From positions 1,860,001 through 1,924,000 of the forward strand of contig JBAIAA010000096.1 in the NCBI GenBank assembly GCA_037893245.1: DNA of 64,000 nucleotides, in the 5' to 3' direction. Under the pieces are notes generated by a model. The model was not told the DNA's origin, ran no database searches, and saw nothing but the letters and a program-made list of their open reading frames with translations. This DNA comes from Crossaster papposus (taxonomy: Eukaryota > Echinodermata > Asteroidea > Velatida > Solasteridae). The position numbers were made by a program, and so were the translations under genes. Of this stretch, positions 55,127-64,000 are shown in pieces. Each line of letters starts with the position of its first letter. Position 1 is the stretch's first letter.

Positions 55127-55300
55127 TGCACTAATTCAAACCCCATTGAAAACAGTGTAAAATCAACAAAGTTCAGGGCCAAATAACATGCAAGCCGACA
55201 TCACTGGGGTTTCTCAAACAAATGCTCAATTATTGTCTGATTCTTAATCTTTCGATTTCTTTTCAATTTTGGGTGGGGTAGCCAATTACATTTTTAAATA
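55127..55300 (+). repeat. dispersed repeat, copy 2
   Basis: Direct, diverged copy of 46,255-46,443, ending about 44 bp before the splice donor side of the minus-strand SAM exon. Confidence 0.6.
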
Positions 55301-55343
55301 TTCAAAATATATTCGGAACCACAGTCATAAGATTGCTACATAC

Positions 55344-55433
55344 ATTTTCCTTGCGGAAGTTTGAGACAACAGCATCAATGTCCGGTATGTTAATGCTCTC
55401 CAGAATTTCAATCATTTGATCCATGTCGATACC
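55344..55433 (-). CDS. SAM-like domain exon 1 of minus-strand gene
   Basis: On the minus strand ATG at 55,424 begins MDQMIEILESINIPDIDAVV then SNFRKEN, 27 codons ending in phase 0 directly before gtatgt. This is the counterpart of MDDILTAIDLEHLLDTFVAN in the plus-strand gene, also phase 0, and joins in frame to 48,829-48,955 to give one SAM-type domain. A possible acceptor (tttttaaacag/GG) just before the ATG would allow an upstream 5' exon and a start at 55,433. Confidence 0.65.
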
Positions 55434-55916
55434 CTGTTTAAAAATGGGACAAAAAACCGAAATAAAGGTAATAACTCAGCCGAAAGACATAGTTTGTGTG
55501 CCCGGCTCACTCCGTATTTGTTACCAGAAGAAGCCAGTGCAAACTATTTATTTCAGTTTGAGGAAACGGATTATTATTGGTACATGGTGCATTGATAGTA
55601 CTAAACATTTATTCTCGTCTAACAACACTACACAGTTCTAAAAATAATTATAAAACGGGCAGAGGGCATGAATGCATTGTGCGATTTCGTAAATCTTTAT
55701 ACTACTCTGTTTTATTTAAGCCATTTTATTTCAGCTTTTGGCTGCTACAGTTTTTACTCAAAATACTCAATCAATCAACAAATAAGATGACACTTTCATC
55801 TACTATCTAGGCCTACATGTATGATCATGTGGTAACTTACCCAAGTACTAGTAGACAATTAAGGTGGTACGGCAAGTTCGTAAAGAGAGAAATGCAACCG
55901 GACATGTGATTTTTTA
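55434..55916. other. head-to-head intergenic region, left part
   Basis: No feature recognised between the minus-strand SAM exon and the minisatellite; a candidate location for the 5' UTR and promoter of the minus-strand gene. Confidence 0.4.
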
Positions 55917-56972
55917 GAGCGTCGTACGTGTGAGCAAAACCGTCGTGTTTGTGAGTAGAGCGTCGTACGTGTGAGGAGCTCCGTCGTACGTGTGAGCAAA
56001 ACCGTCGTGCCTGTGGAGAGCTCCGTCGTACGTGTGAGCAAAACCGTCGTGTTTGTGAGTAGAGCGTCGTACGTGTGAGCAAAACCGTCGTGTTTGTGAG
56101 TAGAGCGCCGTACGTGTGAGCAAAACCGTCGTGTTTGTGAGTAGAGCGTCGTACGTGTGAGCAAAACCGTCGTGTTTGTGAGTAGAGCGTCGTACGTGTG
56201 AGCAAAACCGTCGTGTTTGTGAGTAGAGCGTCGTGCGTGTGAGCAAAACCGTCGTGTTTGTGAGTAGAGCGTCGTGTGTGTGAGGAGCTCCGTCGTACGT
56301 GTGAGAAAAACCGTCGTGCCTGTGGAGAGCTCCGTCGTACGTGTGAGCAAAACCGTCGTGTTTGTGAGTAGAGCGTCGTACGTGTGAGCAAAACCGTCGT
56401 GTTTGTGAGTAGAGCGTCGTACGTGTGAGCAAAACCGTCGTGTTTGTGAGTAGAGCGTCGTGCGTGTGAGGAGCTCCGTCGTACGTGTGAGCAAAACCGT
56501 CGTGTTTGTGAGTAGAGCGTCGTGCGTGTGAGCAAAACCGTCGTGTTTGTGAGTAGAGCGTCGTACGTGTGAGCAAAACCGTCGTGTTTGTGAGTAGAGC
56601 GTCGTGCGTGTTAGCAAAACCGTCGTGTTTGTGAGTAGAGCGTCGTGCGTGTGAGGAGCTCCGTCGTACGTGTGAGCAAAACCGTCGTGTTTGTGAGTAG
56701 AGCGTCGTACGTGTGAGCAAAACCGTCGTGTTTGTGAGTAGAGCGTCGTGCGTGTGAGCAAAACCGTCGTGTTTGTGAGTAGAGCGTCGTACGTGTGAGC
56801 AAAACCGTCGTGTTTGTGAGTAGAGCGTCGTGCGTGTGAGCAAAACCGTCGTGTTTGTGAGTAGAGCGTCGTGCGTGTGAGGAGCTCCGTCGTACGTGTG
56901 AGCAAAACCGTCGTGTTTGTGGGTAGAGCGTCGTACGTGTGAGCAAAACCGTCGTGCCTGTGGAAAGCTCCC
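55917..56972. repeat. 41-bp dimeric minisatellite with variant modules, about 1.05 kb
   Basis: The basic unit is gtgagcaaaaccgtcgtgtt plus tgtgagtagagcgtcgtacgt (41 bp), itself two half-units of about 20 bp sharing CGTCGT...GTGAG. A third half-unit with gagctc replaces one of them at irregular intervals (e.g. near 55,975, 56,010, 56,285, 56,320, 56,470, 56,655, 56,880). Because 41 is not a multiple of three, long repetitive frames stay open in all three minus-strand frames; these are not counted as genes. Confidence 0.9.
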
Positions 56973-57284
56973 TCTTTCATGTGTTTTCGGCCATAGCCTA
57001 GCCTAGCTCAAACAATGATTGGCTAACCTGCTAAAATTTGTAAAGAGAACAATTATTATATGCCTCACTAAATATTTCAATGTTTATTTAAAAGGGCCTC
57101 ACATTATTTAGAAAAACATTTTTGAGAGTATGTATTTATAATTATTTACCACTGGTAGCTATATGGGTACCTGATTTGCGAACCCAGCTCCATGAAGCCG
57201 CCTCTTGGTGGCTCTCTCCACAAAAACATGTCTGCTTTTGTTTTTTCCGCGCTTGTTGTAATTTGTACCCACAATTAATTCGAA
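56973..57284. promoter_or_regulatory. presumed promoter/5' UTR region of the plus-strand SAM-HECT gene
   Basis: Lies between the minisatellite and the ATG at 57,285. No TATA box or other core element is convincing; assignment is by position only. Confidence 0.25.
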
Positions 57285-57347
57285 ATGGACGACATTTTGA
57301 CTGCGATCGATTTGGAACATTTGTTGGACACATTCGTTGCAAACCAG
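57285..57347 (+). CDS. SAM-HECT exon 1: start of SAM-like domain
   Basis: ATG at 57,285 (context cgaaATGg) encodes MDDILTAIDLEHLLDTFVAN plus Q, 21 codons, phase 0, donor gtaatt. It matches the minus-strand first exon in phase and helix pattern. Confidence 0.7.
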
Positions 57348-58224
57348 GTAATTAAATCACATTATTAAAATGAACCTAGGTTTACTTTTAACCTCAGCAT
57401 TTAGTGTCACATCGGTGAATTTAATTTTAAAACGTTTTTTATCTGTCATCTAGTACTTAGTAGGGGCATAAGTAATCATAATACTTAGTTAATAATATAT
57501 GCCTAATTAACGTTACTTACACGTTAAAGTTTACATGCAAAGCGTCTTAACGTTAGGGGCCTACTGAGCTAATAATATTTAGTAACTTAAACACTAAAAT
57601 TTCAAATACAGTGCCTAGCTCTAGCCCTGGGCCTAACGTGGTACTCTGAATTTCAGTTTGTTTACCTTTTTGGTGTGAAAAGGCAACACATTTTCAGATC
57701 CGAAATTATAAAAAGGATGCATACATGTATCACCGCATGCATGTCGTGGTCCTGCCTGACTGGACTCGAATTATACACCAGAATCATATGGAATTTGTTT
57801 GTGTTCAAACTGAAGCAGGTCAATATTTACCAAGCGGGTTGATGTGATTGAAAGAAAACGTGTAATGAGTTTACTTACGTTACGTGACTGGAGTTCCCAG
57901 GAAACTTAGCATCCAATAATTAATAGTCAATAGTCATGAGGACAAACAAAGTATCTTGTTATTTCATTTATTCATTCATTTATACCCCTATGGTTTATGT
58001 AAACACTACAACGATTAAATAGTTGTAGACTCAAACAATTGTTGGTTTACAATAAAAAATGAATCTAAAAAATACAACATAAATTAAAAACTACTAAAAT
58101 GTTGAGTGAAAATCACAAGTCACAATAAAATATATTTAAAAACACAATTGCGAAGTCATAACAAACGCAGTCATGTAGTCACTATGGTATTATTTGTCTA
58201 CCGTGTGTCTGTATTCTTCCTTAG

Positions 58225-58336
58225 GTGACCCCAAGAGAAGCTATATCTTTGACAGAAGCACAATTTGAACTGCTTGGAGTCAATAGGGTCGGTGACAGAG
58301 TGCGGATAAGACAGAAATGCCAACAGCTCATTGACA
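58225..58336 (+). CDS. SAM-HECT exon 2: second half of SAM-like domain
   Basis: Acceptor cttccttag/GTG and donor GACA/gtaagg; 112 nt, phase 0 to 1. It encodes VTPREAISLTEAQFELLGVN then RVGDRVRIRQKCQQLID. The LGV...GDR..I pattern is the C-terminal helix region of SAM domains. Confidence 0.75.
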
Positions 58337-58637
58337 GTAAGGGATTAATGCAGGAAGGAAATCACTTAAATACAGTGTGCATATGTGATTTGTTTTGATG
58401 AACTATACAAAAGGCTTACCTACATACTGATGCAGTCTAACTGTTATCTACAAACAATTACAAATCAGTATTATGTTTTTAATTGACACTTAAATTGCTT
58501 TTCTTTTATTTGTAGGATAAGTATGCATCTCATGTTCTTGTGATTTAGTTTTAGCTGTTTCGGCATTCGGTTGAAACAGCTCTTGTTTTCGTTAAAGTTT
58601 TGAACTTATTGTTAGTTTCATTTTATTAATGTTCCAG
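58337..58637. other. intron with a solo hairpin repeat
   Basis: 58,553-58,602 is a lone inverted copy of the aacgaaaacaagagctgttt hairpin unit found at the end of the Helitron-like family; otherwise featureless. Confidence 0.6.
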
Positions 58638-59068
58638 ACCAAGCAAGCTCCCTGCCAGTTGTGCAGGCGCTGAGAGACACGGTTAAAAAAAAACGGCAAG
58701 GGAAATTGACAGGAAAGTCACAAGCAAAATCAATGAAAATCTACACAGGGTGGAAGCATCAAAAATCGGCCTCAAGGAAACCAAAGTTGGTTACAGCCGG
58801 ACGCGGAGGTGGATCTATGACACTAGACTTATCAAGAGATGCCTCCCTGAATGAAATTCAGGATCAATTTTTGAAGCTCTACTTCCCTAATGGAATCAAC
58901 AAAGCAACTGAGATGCAGATAACTTCCCTGGAAGTAAAACTAACCACTTTCAGCGGGGAAGAGTTGCCAAAAACTATCAGCAACAGGCCATTTCGTTTAT
59001 CAGAGTTTGTGGCACTTCTCAAGACGCATCCTGTTCGAGTCTACCTTCAGACTTGTTACAAGCATCAG
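58638..59068 (+). CDS. SAM-HECT exon 3: basic linker and conserved pre-HECT domain
   Basis: Acceptor gttccag/AC and donor CATCAG/gtaatt; 431 nt, phase 1 to 0. A basic stretch (KKKRQGKLTGKSQAKSMK) precedes GRGGGSMTLDLSRDASLNEI, FLKLYFPNGIN, RPFRLSEFVALLKTHPVRVY and LQTCYKHQ. This globular block before the HECT domain is seen in related invertebrate and fish proteins; its role is unknown. Confidence 0.75.
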
Positions 59069-59296
59069 GTAATTCCAAAATGCTTCAGCATATTTTTGTA
59101 TATTTGTTTCTATCTCTTTTGTATTTCTTTACCTTTCTGTTACAGTCAAGGAACATACATCCGGAAAGACAAGGGGTATAAAACTGTTCAGTAGAGTAAT
59201 TATATTTTTATTTTTTTTATAACAGGGAAGTCTGTCTTTGACAGTAAATAATTAATGCTTTTGTTTAATTTTGCTTACTTTTTTTTTCTTCAAAAG

Positions 59297-59365
59297 ATGG
59301 AGACGTCAGATGATGATGATGATGATGATGGTGATGATCTTCCATCAGTATCCGTAGTCTCTAAG
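59297..59365 (+). CDS. SAM-HECT exon 4: acidic linker
   Basis: 69 nt, phase 0-0, donor gtttgt. It encodes METSD followed by a run of Asp (seven GAT codons interrupted by Gly). GAT-repeat expansion makes its length likely to vary between alleles. Confidence 0.6.
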
Positions 59366-59712
59366 GTTTGTTTTTGTTTAATATCCTGTGAATAATTAGC
59401 ATTATCATACTGTACATTTTATTCTTTGTACTTTAAAGCAGGCATTCACAGTTTCAGATACTTCACTGTAAAAAATAGAGGCCTGAGCCAACAGACTTAA
59501 TAAACAAATACCCTGATCTCATTTGCTTAATTCCATTGTTAACATGGTTTTAAAAGATCATAGATGGTGTATGCAATTTATATATTAACTGGGTTTTTTT
59601 TCATCCACAGAAAAAATGTTTTCTATCACCTTTTTTAGTGTATTATTATTAACAGCTTAATCGTTTCATGAAGTAATCAGTCGTATTGTTATGTTTCTGT
59701 TGTTGTTTACAG

Positions 59713-59769
59713 GCCGTTGACACTAAGACAGAAATCACACAGCCAGACACGCCAACAGTTAGATTCATG
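59713..59769 (+). CDS. SAM-HECT exon 5: short linker
   Basis: 57 nt, phase 0-0, acceptor ttgtttacag and donor ATG/gtaatt. It encodes AVDTKTEITQPDTPTVRFM, low-complexity, Thr-rich. Confidence 0.55.
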
Positions 59770-59863
59770 GTAATTATTTGTCCCTTTTCATTGAGCTCAG
59801 ACAACATGCTATTTACCTGTGATCAGAAAGTTAACCAACTGTTTCATTTATTTTTACTTTCAG

Positions 59864-60059
59864 GCAGCATCTGTTGCTTCTACTTCTCAAAGTAGTGACA
59901 CACTGGTGACACAACCACAGTGATTGTCATCAGAAAGCGTGTACTCCATTCAACACTTTTTGCAACAGCTGATACCTTCAACTACCTTGACACACCAGTC
60001 ATCGTATTTCCAGGAGAGGATGGGGAGGATGGTGGAGGCCCCAGGCGAGAATATTTCAA
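59864..60059 (+). CDS. SAM-HECT exon 6: start of HECT domain, frame interrupted
   Basis: Acceptor tttttactttcag/GCA. Translation from exon 5 gives AASVASTSQSSDTLVTQPQ and then TGA (59,921). From 59,923 in another frame the HECT N-lobe runs VIVIRKRVLHSTLFATADTF, TPVIVFPGEDGEDGGGPRRE and YFK, ending TTCAA/gtaagt. GGPRREYF is the conserved start of HECT domains. A cryptic acceptor at ccacag (59,920) would fit only a phase-1 upstream exon such as exon 2. Confidence 0.7.
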
Positions 60060-60208
60060 GTAAGTGGGTTAATTGAATCTTCGTATTGGATTGTATTAAG
60101 TGTGTGTTTCCGATGATTTTAGGAATTTGAAGCAGCAAGATTGAACTATAGCTTAAACACTGATGGCTTGTTAATTATGTTGGTCTTATTCCCAAACCCT
60201 TTTTGCAG

Positions 60209-60489
60209 GCTCCTGATGAAAGAGGTATCACAGCGTATGGGAGTTTTCGACGTCAACAATGGCAAGCTGTATTTTATATAATGCATTTTATAAAATGCAT
60301 CTCAGGGAAGGCAAATACAGGCGTGCAGGTGAATTTGTGCGTTGGAGTCTAATCCATGGTGGGACTGGTTTGAGTGGATTGAGCCCCCTTGTGTTTAACC
60401 TGATGACTGGATCACATGTATCTATGGAAACACACTTGGATGAGATAAAAGATGTACCCGACCTTGTCGCACGTGAAAATATGACTAAG
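60209..60489 (+). CDS. SAM-HECT exon 7: HECT N-lobe, second frame break
   Basis: Acceptor ccctttttgcag/G joins YFK to LLMKEVSQRMGVFDVNNGKL, then a stop TAA near 60,280. In another frame the domain continues GKYRRAGEFVRWSLIHGGTG and LSPLVFNLMTG to donor AAG/gtgtga. The shift lies within an AT-rich stretch (about 60,275-60,300). Confidence 0.65.
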
Positions 60490-60825
60490 GTGTGATATTA
60501 CTTTTATACTTTTTTTTTCTTCTTTTTTTAGTATAAGTTATTTCTTTCTGAAGTACTGTCAGGAAGTGATATGTTGTGTGTGATGTTTTTATTTAAAACG
60601 ACATGAATGGAACTCAAAAAAAGTGGTTTTTTTTCGAAAGAGAATTACAGGGGAATCTGAAAAGATTGGCTCTTAGTCGTGGGATCATATCCTTCCTCAT
60701 TTCTTTGCTAAGCAACCAAATAATTTGCAGTACATGTTTACCTATTTGTTTAATTAATTCTGAAGTAAACACATATTTTGACAAAACATTTGTCAAGAAA
60801 ACCACATTTTTTCAAAATGTTTCAG

Positions 60826-60977
60826 ATCATGAACAGTACACAAGATGATTTCAACACTGTGATTTCTGACCTAACTGACTGGCTTTTGGACCAAGGAGTC
60901 TGTAATGTACATACATGTACATATAATCGTCGTGCCACCTTAACTTGTGATCTCCTGACTCACATCATGTATTACAG
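60826..60977 (+). CDS. SAM-HECT exon 8: HECT middle part
   Basis: Acceptor aaaatgtttcag/ATC and donor TACAG/gtattt; 152 nt, phase 0 to 2. It encodes IMNSTQDDFNTVISDLTDWL, LDQGVCNVHTCT and LTCDLLTHIMYYR, a helical segment corresponding to the N-lobe/hinge side of HECT. Intact. Confidence 0.7.
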
Positions 60978-61014
60978 GTATTTTGGTAATATTTTAAGAT
61001 AATACAACCTGAAG

Positions 61015-61215
61015 CTGCTTATAGGCGCTGAGATCAAACACAATAACATCACAGCCCCCGCTGGTTCCCATTTATACACCCGGGTTCAGAGAAGCAACTG
61101 ATGGTCAAGTGTCTTTCTCAAGAACACAAGTGTCAAAACCGGAATTCAAACCCACACTCCGATGACACAGCCATCAATAATTGAGTCCAATGCGCTTGAC
61201 TACAACAAGGCCATT
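61015..61215 (-). mobile_element. tRNA-derived SINE in a SAM-HECT intron
   Basis: On the minus strand an A-box-like tggccttgttgtagtc, a B-box-like gggtttgaattcc and the usual agaaagacacttgac body. It is diverged and has no cloverleaf. Confidence 0.6.
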
Positions 61216-61421
61216 ATGACACGCCACAATAATTTATTACATTTTATGTATTGTTTTTTTGGCAAAATAATTATGGTTGAGCAATAAATGTTTTTTTTCA
61301 GTTTCAAATCCAACTAAAGCAACATGAAAAATGGTTTGGCAATGCTATTCAGTTGTATACCTTTGCCCAAGCATGCAGTGGTGCTTGATCACATAACACA
61401 TTGCTTTGTTTCCTTTTGAAG

Positions 61422-61654
61422 GGTACAACCAGCTGTGATGCAATTTACAGAAGGCCTGGGAGAGATGTGGGAGGATGTAAGAAGGAATTCTAACGAACTT
61501 CGATCTGTTTTCGTCTGGAAGGCAGCACCTCCTCTTACTTTCATCGAGTTTCGAAAGCTGTACGTTATCAACTATGCACCTGTGGGGTCCAACTATCGGG
61601 ACCTAGAGGAGGACAGCATTTACAGCTTTGAAGTTTTCCTGGAGAAGGCATCAA
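61422..61654 (+). CDS. SAM-HECT exon 9: HECT
   Basis: Acceptor cttttgaag/G and donor TCAA/gtaagt; 233 nt, phase 2 to 1. It encodes VQPAVMQFTEGLGEMWEDVR, FVWKAAPPLTFIEFRKLYVI and DLEEDSIYSFEVFLEKAS. Open throughout. Confidence 0.75.
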
Positions 61655-61983
61655 GTAAGTAAATCACTATCTATGTAAACTTTAAACATTTAATCTAGAA
61701 ACAAAATTCATACAATTGAAGAATTTTGATTGTTTTTTCATACTAAAAGAGAAATGTCGAGTTCTTAAACTGCTTGCTTGTTTTCAAACAACCATAGCTT
61801 ATAAGGGATATGGTTACATGGTTTCGCAGCTAACCTTGCTTTAAAAAAAAATTCCATGTTGTGCACGATTATTTTATTTTGATTTCCTAGTGCAAACACA
61901 AGTACCACTGGCCATTATTTGGAGTTAGAAGCTTCTGAAACACTTACAGAAAATGTGTTTAACTTTATTTATTGGTTATTTAG

Positions 61984-62234
61984 GTGGACGAGCTGCTGTT
62001 TCCATCCCAGAAGTTATTGAGTTCTGGACAGGTGCTGATAAGGTACCACCATGTGGGTTTCCTTCTGACTTAACTGTAGAATTCTACAACAAAGAGCCAA
62101 ATGTTAAAATAATGCCAAGTAGCTCGACTTGTGTTCCAGTGATAAGGATCCCGAGAGGGATTGATGACCCGACAGAATTGACAAAACTGATGGAGTATGC
62201 AATTCAGTGTGCTCACGGCTTTGGGAAAATTTAA
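61984..62234 (+). CDS. SAM-HECT last exon: HECT C-lobe with catalytic Cys
   Basis: Acceptor ggttatttag/GT, phase 1, ending at TAA 62,232-62,234. It encodes SIPEVIEFWTGADKVPPCGF and the active-site motif MPSSSTCVPVIRIPRG; the TGT for the thioester Cys is at 62,130-62,132. It ends AIQCAHGFGKI with a C-terminal aromatic near the end as expected for HECT domains. Intact, so selection on the catalytic part may persist despite upstream breaks. Confidence 0.85.
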
Positions 62235-64000
62235 GTCCAATAACTTGAGGCTTTTACTTTGCATGACACATTCATGAAGGTAGATTGTATCAAAGAGTTC
62301 TAAAGTCCCTTGGCAAATTCGTCAAGCTAAGGCTATAAACAGTACATATGACCGAAGTGAACTTGTCAGAACTACAATATTTCTTTGGAATGGAGGTGTT
62401 GTTTGGTTTGGTTGTTGTTTTGGTTGTTGTTTGGTTTGTTTTTTGCCGGTGTAAGGGCCAAACATTGTTTTTGCTTTTTTTTAATTTTTAAATTTTTTAA
62501 GAAACATGTATTGTGTTATATTTCCTGGAATTAGTTTTCTGGAATGAATTTAGAAAATTCATTAAATTATATCATATACATGTTTCAAAAACAAATACCA
62601 TTCATAGGACCAAGTTGTCGTTCACAATAGTTTACTTGGGTAATACTTGCTGTCTATAATGTTTAGGAAATTAATCTGCTGAGTAAATTACATGGAAACC
62701 AGTTATGGGGAAAAACAACATTTAGTGTTTTGGCTGGTACTACCCGAGTGTGCAGCGAATACTGTTTTTTTCTTAAACAATATCTTCTCAAGCGGGGATG
62801 TAACACGAACCCCGTTGTTTAAAGGATGTTTGTCTTAGTCCTGTAAATATCAAAATGACAGTACAAAAATGTTATCATAAAGAAACTAAAGTGAACCTTT
62901 CATTTTTCTTTAGTTTCATGACCAATGGCCAGTATTTTTTATTTAAAATGACATGTCAAGACAAATACAATGTATTTTAGAGGTTTCACAGGTTTCACTG
63001 TATGCATGGTTAGGGGGTCTTTTCTGGAAATGCAGAACTCTATGGAAGTGGCCTCTTCTAAACGTTTAATGTCATGTATAACGGTAAGTAATAATGTTTC
63101 ATTGTTGTTTTGGTTGTGTTTAAAATCTACTTTGCCTATAACTTTCGCCTTTTGTGCCATGTTTCTCCATGAAAACCTAAACAACACAATTTTTGATAAC
63201 CTATCACACGTCACTGTATGGAGCGCCAAAAGTGGACAACCGTATTTTTTAGATTTTCTGGTAGTATAATTTTAGGTTTTCGGAAATTGCGACAACGGTT
63301 TTTAACAAACTCAATTTTTGGCTAGCAGAAATTTGGATTGTACTTACACAACTATTTCGATGCCTCAAAAGTGAACAACTAAAAAATTCAGATTCTTGCT
63401 AACATAAAATACGGTTGTCCACTTTTGGCGCTCCATAATTATCAACATTTACACTATGCATAATCTTGTTTTCACAGTTTTTGAGTGTGTTCTAAGCGTT
63501 TGAAGTTCTAAATTAGATTTTTGCAGTTTTTCACACGGTAACATTTTTCTTCGATTTCAATTTAGTGTTATTTGTATACACTTTTAATACCTATGAAAAT
63601 GTTACATTATAAGTCTATATCAGTGTAATAAACGATGAAGCTTTATGGAGATTGCCTCAAAAAGGCTGTTAAAAGACAAGTAAGATTTTGACAATAATCA
63701 TGCAAATTATTTTATCCCATGCTTTTAATTTTCAGATACTGCCAGTTATGTAATTTGTTAATTATAGTATTTATGTAAGCAGTTATGTAAGTTTTGAACT
63801 TCAGGTCAATGACATGGTGATATTTTGACTTGATTTCCAATTAGTACTGGTATTAATTATTTTGTATACCTATTTTTTAAAATAATTATGATAGTTTTAC
63901 ATTATGAGCCTGAATCAGTGCAATGATTATTAATCTTTACGGAGAAGTGACATCAGGGTATAACCAAATTGTTTTAGATAGACAAATATTTTGATAATAA
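62235..64000. other. downstream intergenic region
   Basis: AT-rich, with no further gene recognised. A single small MITE is at 63,219-63,435. Diverged duplicate phrases (acattataagtctatatcagtg near 63,602 and acattatgagcctgaatcagtg near 63,900) suggest an old tandem duplication of about 300 bp. Confidence 0.45.
63219..63435. mobile_element. TA-flanked MITE (217 bp)
   Basis: Ends TGGAGCGCCAAAAGTGGACA and exact inverse, with TA on both sides (63,217-63,218 and 63,436-63,437). The inverted repeat extends to about 30 bp. Non-coding; the TA duplication suggests a mariner/Tc1-type element. Confidence 0.8.

Larger units (their letters stand above)
48956..55343. other. intron of the minus-strand SAM gene, occupied by a Harbinger element
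   Basis: 48,956-49,454 shows no feature. 49,455-54,283 is an autonomous-type Harbinger element, 54,287-55,114 a MITE and 55,127-55,300 a dispersed repeat. Removing them leaves an intron of under 1 kb, so most of its length is recent insertion. Confidence 0.5.
57285..62234 (+). pseudogene. SAM-HECT gene (E3 ubiquitin ligase-like), reading frame broken twice
   Basis: Exons: 57285-57347, 58225-58336, 58638-59068, 59297-59365, 59713-59769, 59864-60059, 60209-60489, 60826-60977, 61422-61654, 61984-62234. All borders are GT..AG. Phases agree along the chain (0,1,0,0,0, then 2,0,2,1). Order: SAM-type domain, conserved middle, acidic Asp-run linker, HECT domain. HECT ligases form a thioester with ubiquitin before passing it to a substrate. 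The chain is disrupted at 59,921 (in-frame TGA, HECT resumes in another frame) and near 60,280. It may be a pseudogene, contain assembly errors, or use a splice form not seen here. It resembles the expanded G2E3-like HECT families of invertebrates. Confidence 0.7.

Noticed and set aside
55837..56980. Minus-strand reading frames of up to 373 codons
   Set aside because: They lie wholly in the 41-bp minisatellite and are open in all three frames, which repetition explains; no domain or splice signal supports coding.
57122..57355. 77-codon frame over the SAM-HECT start
   Set aside because: Different frame from the SAM exon, and it reads through the gtaatt donor.

Overview
Organism and overall character. 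This is eukaryotic DNA from an animal: long introns with GT..AG borders, phase-1 immunoglobulin (Ig) exons, tRNA-derived SINEs, a Penelope-like element, an APE-type LINE, several PIF/Harbinger elements, THAP and HECT domains. The mix suggests a marine invertebrate, probably a deuterostome (echinoderm, hemichordate or lancelet), but the sequence alone does not settle this. There are no prokaryotic genes, rRNA genes, convincing tRNA genes or CRISPR arrays.

Layout. 1-4030: two Penelope-like retroelement copies joined 5' to 5' as a 3.7-kb inverted repeat. 4.0-8.9 kb: an orphan SGNH-hydrolase reading frame and an internally deleted Harbinger element. 8,988-about 44,070 (+): one Ig-superfamily receptor gene, reassembled here from splice sites and matching intron phases: signal peptide, Ig, Ig, FN3, 12-nt microexon, orphan Cys-containing module, Ig, Ig, transmembrane segment, short uncertain tail. 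Its introns hold most of the repeats: a SINE split by nested elements (9.2-13.0 kb), a Helitron-like tandem array dense in TGACGTCA (14.5-23.1 kb), a three-level transposon nest with a nearly intact LINE (24.9-29.9 kb), a 1.16-kb foldback element built of TGACGTCA palindromes (32.7-33.9 kb), mariner-type MITEs, a MITE with poly-G/poly-C ends and a 16-bp minisatellite (36.3-38.6 kb). 44.6 kb: a THAP zinc-finger fragment. 47.0-48.3 kb: minisatellite, hAT MITE and a diverged tandem duplication.

48.8-62.2 kb: two paralogous SAM-type genes arranged head to head. The minus-strand copy shows two exons (55.4 and 48.9 kb) whose intron holds a 4.8-kb two-gene Harbinger element. The plus-strand copy (57,285-62,234) has SAM exons followed by a HECT ubiquitin-ligase domain with its catalytic cysteine, but the HECT frame is broken twice in this sequence. 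A 41-bp minisatellite of about 1 kb lies between the two gene starts. 62.2-64.0 kb: intergenic, with one small TA-flanked MITE.

How the parts relate. The Ig gene encodes a type I cell-surface protein; the SAM/HECT genes encode cytosolic proteins, the HECT copy being a likely E3 ligase. Nothing in the sequence links the two loci functionally. Much of the window is nested transposons, and their target-site duplications allow the insertion order to be read in several places.
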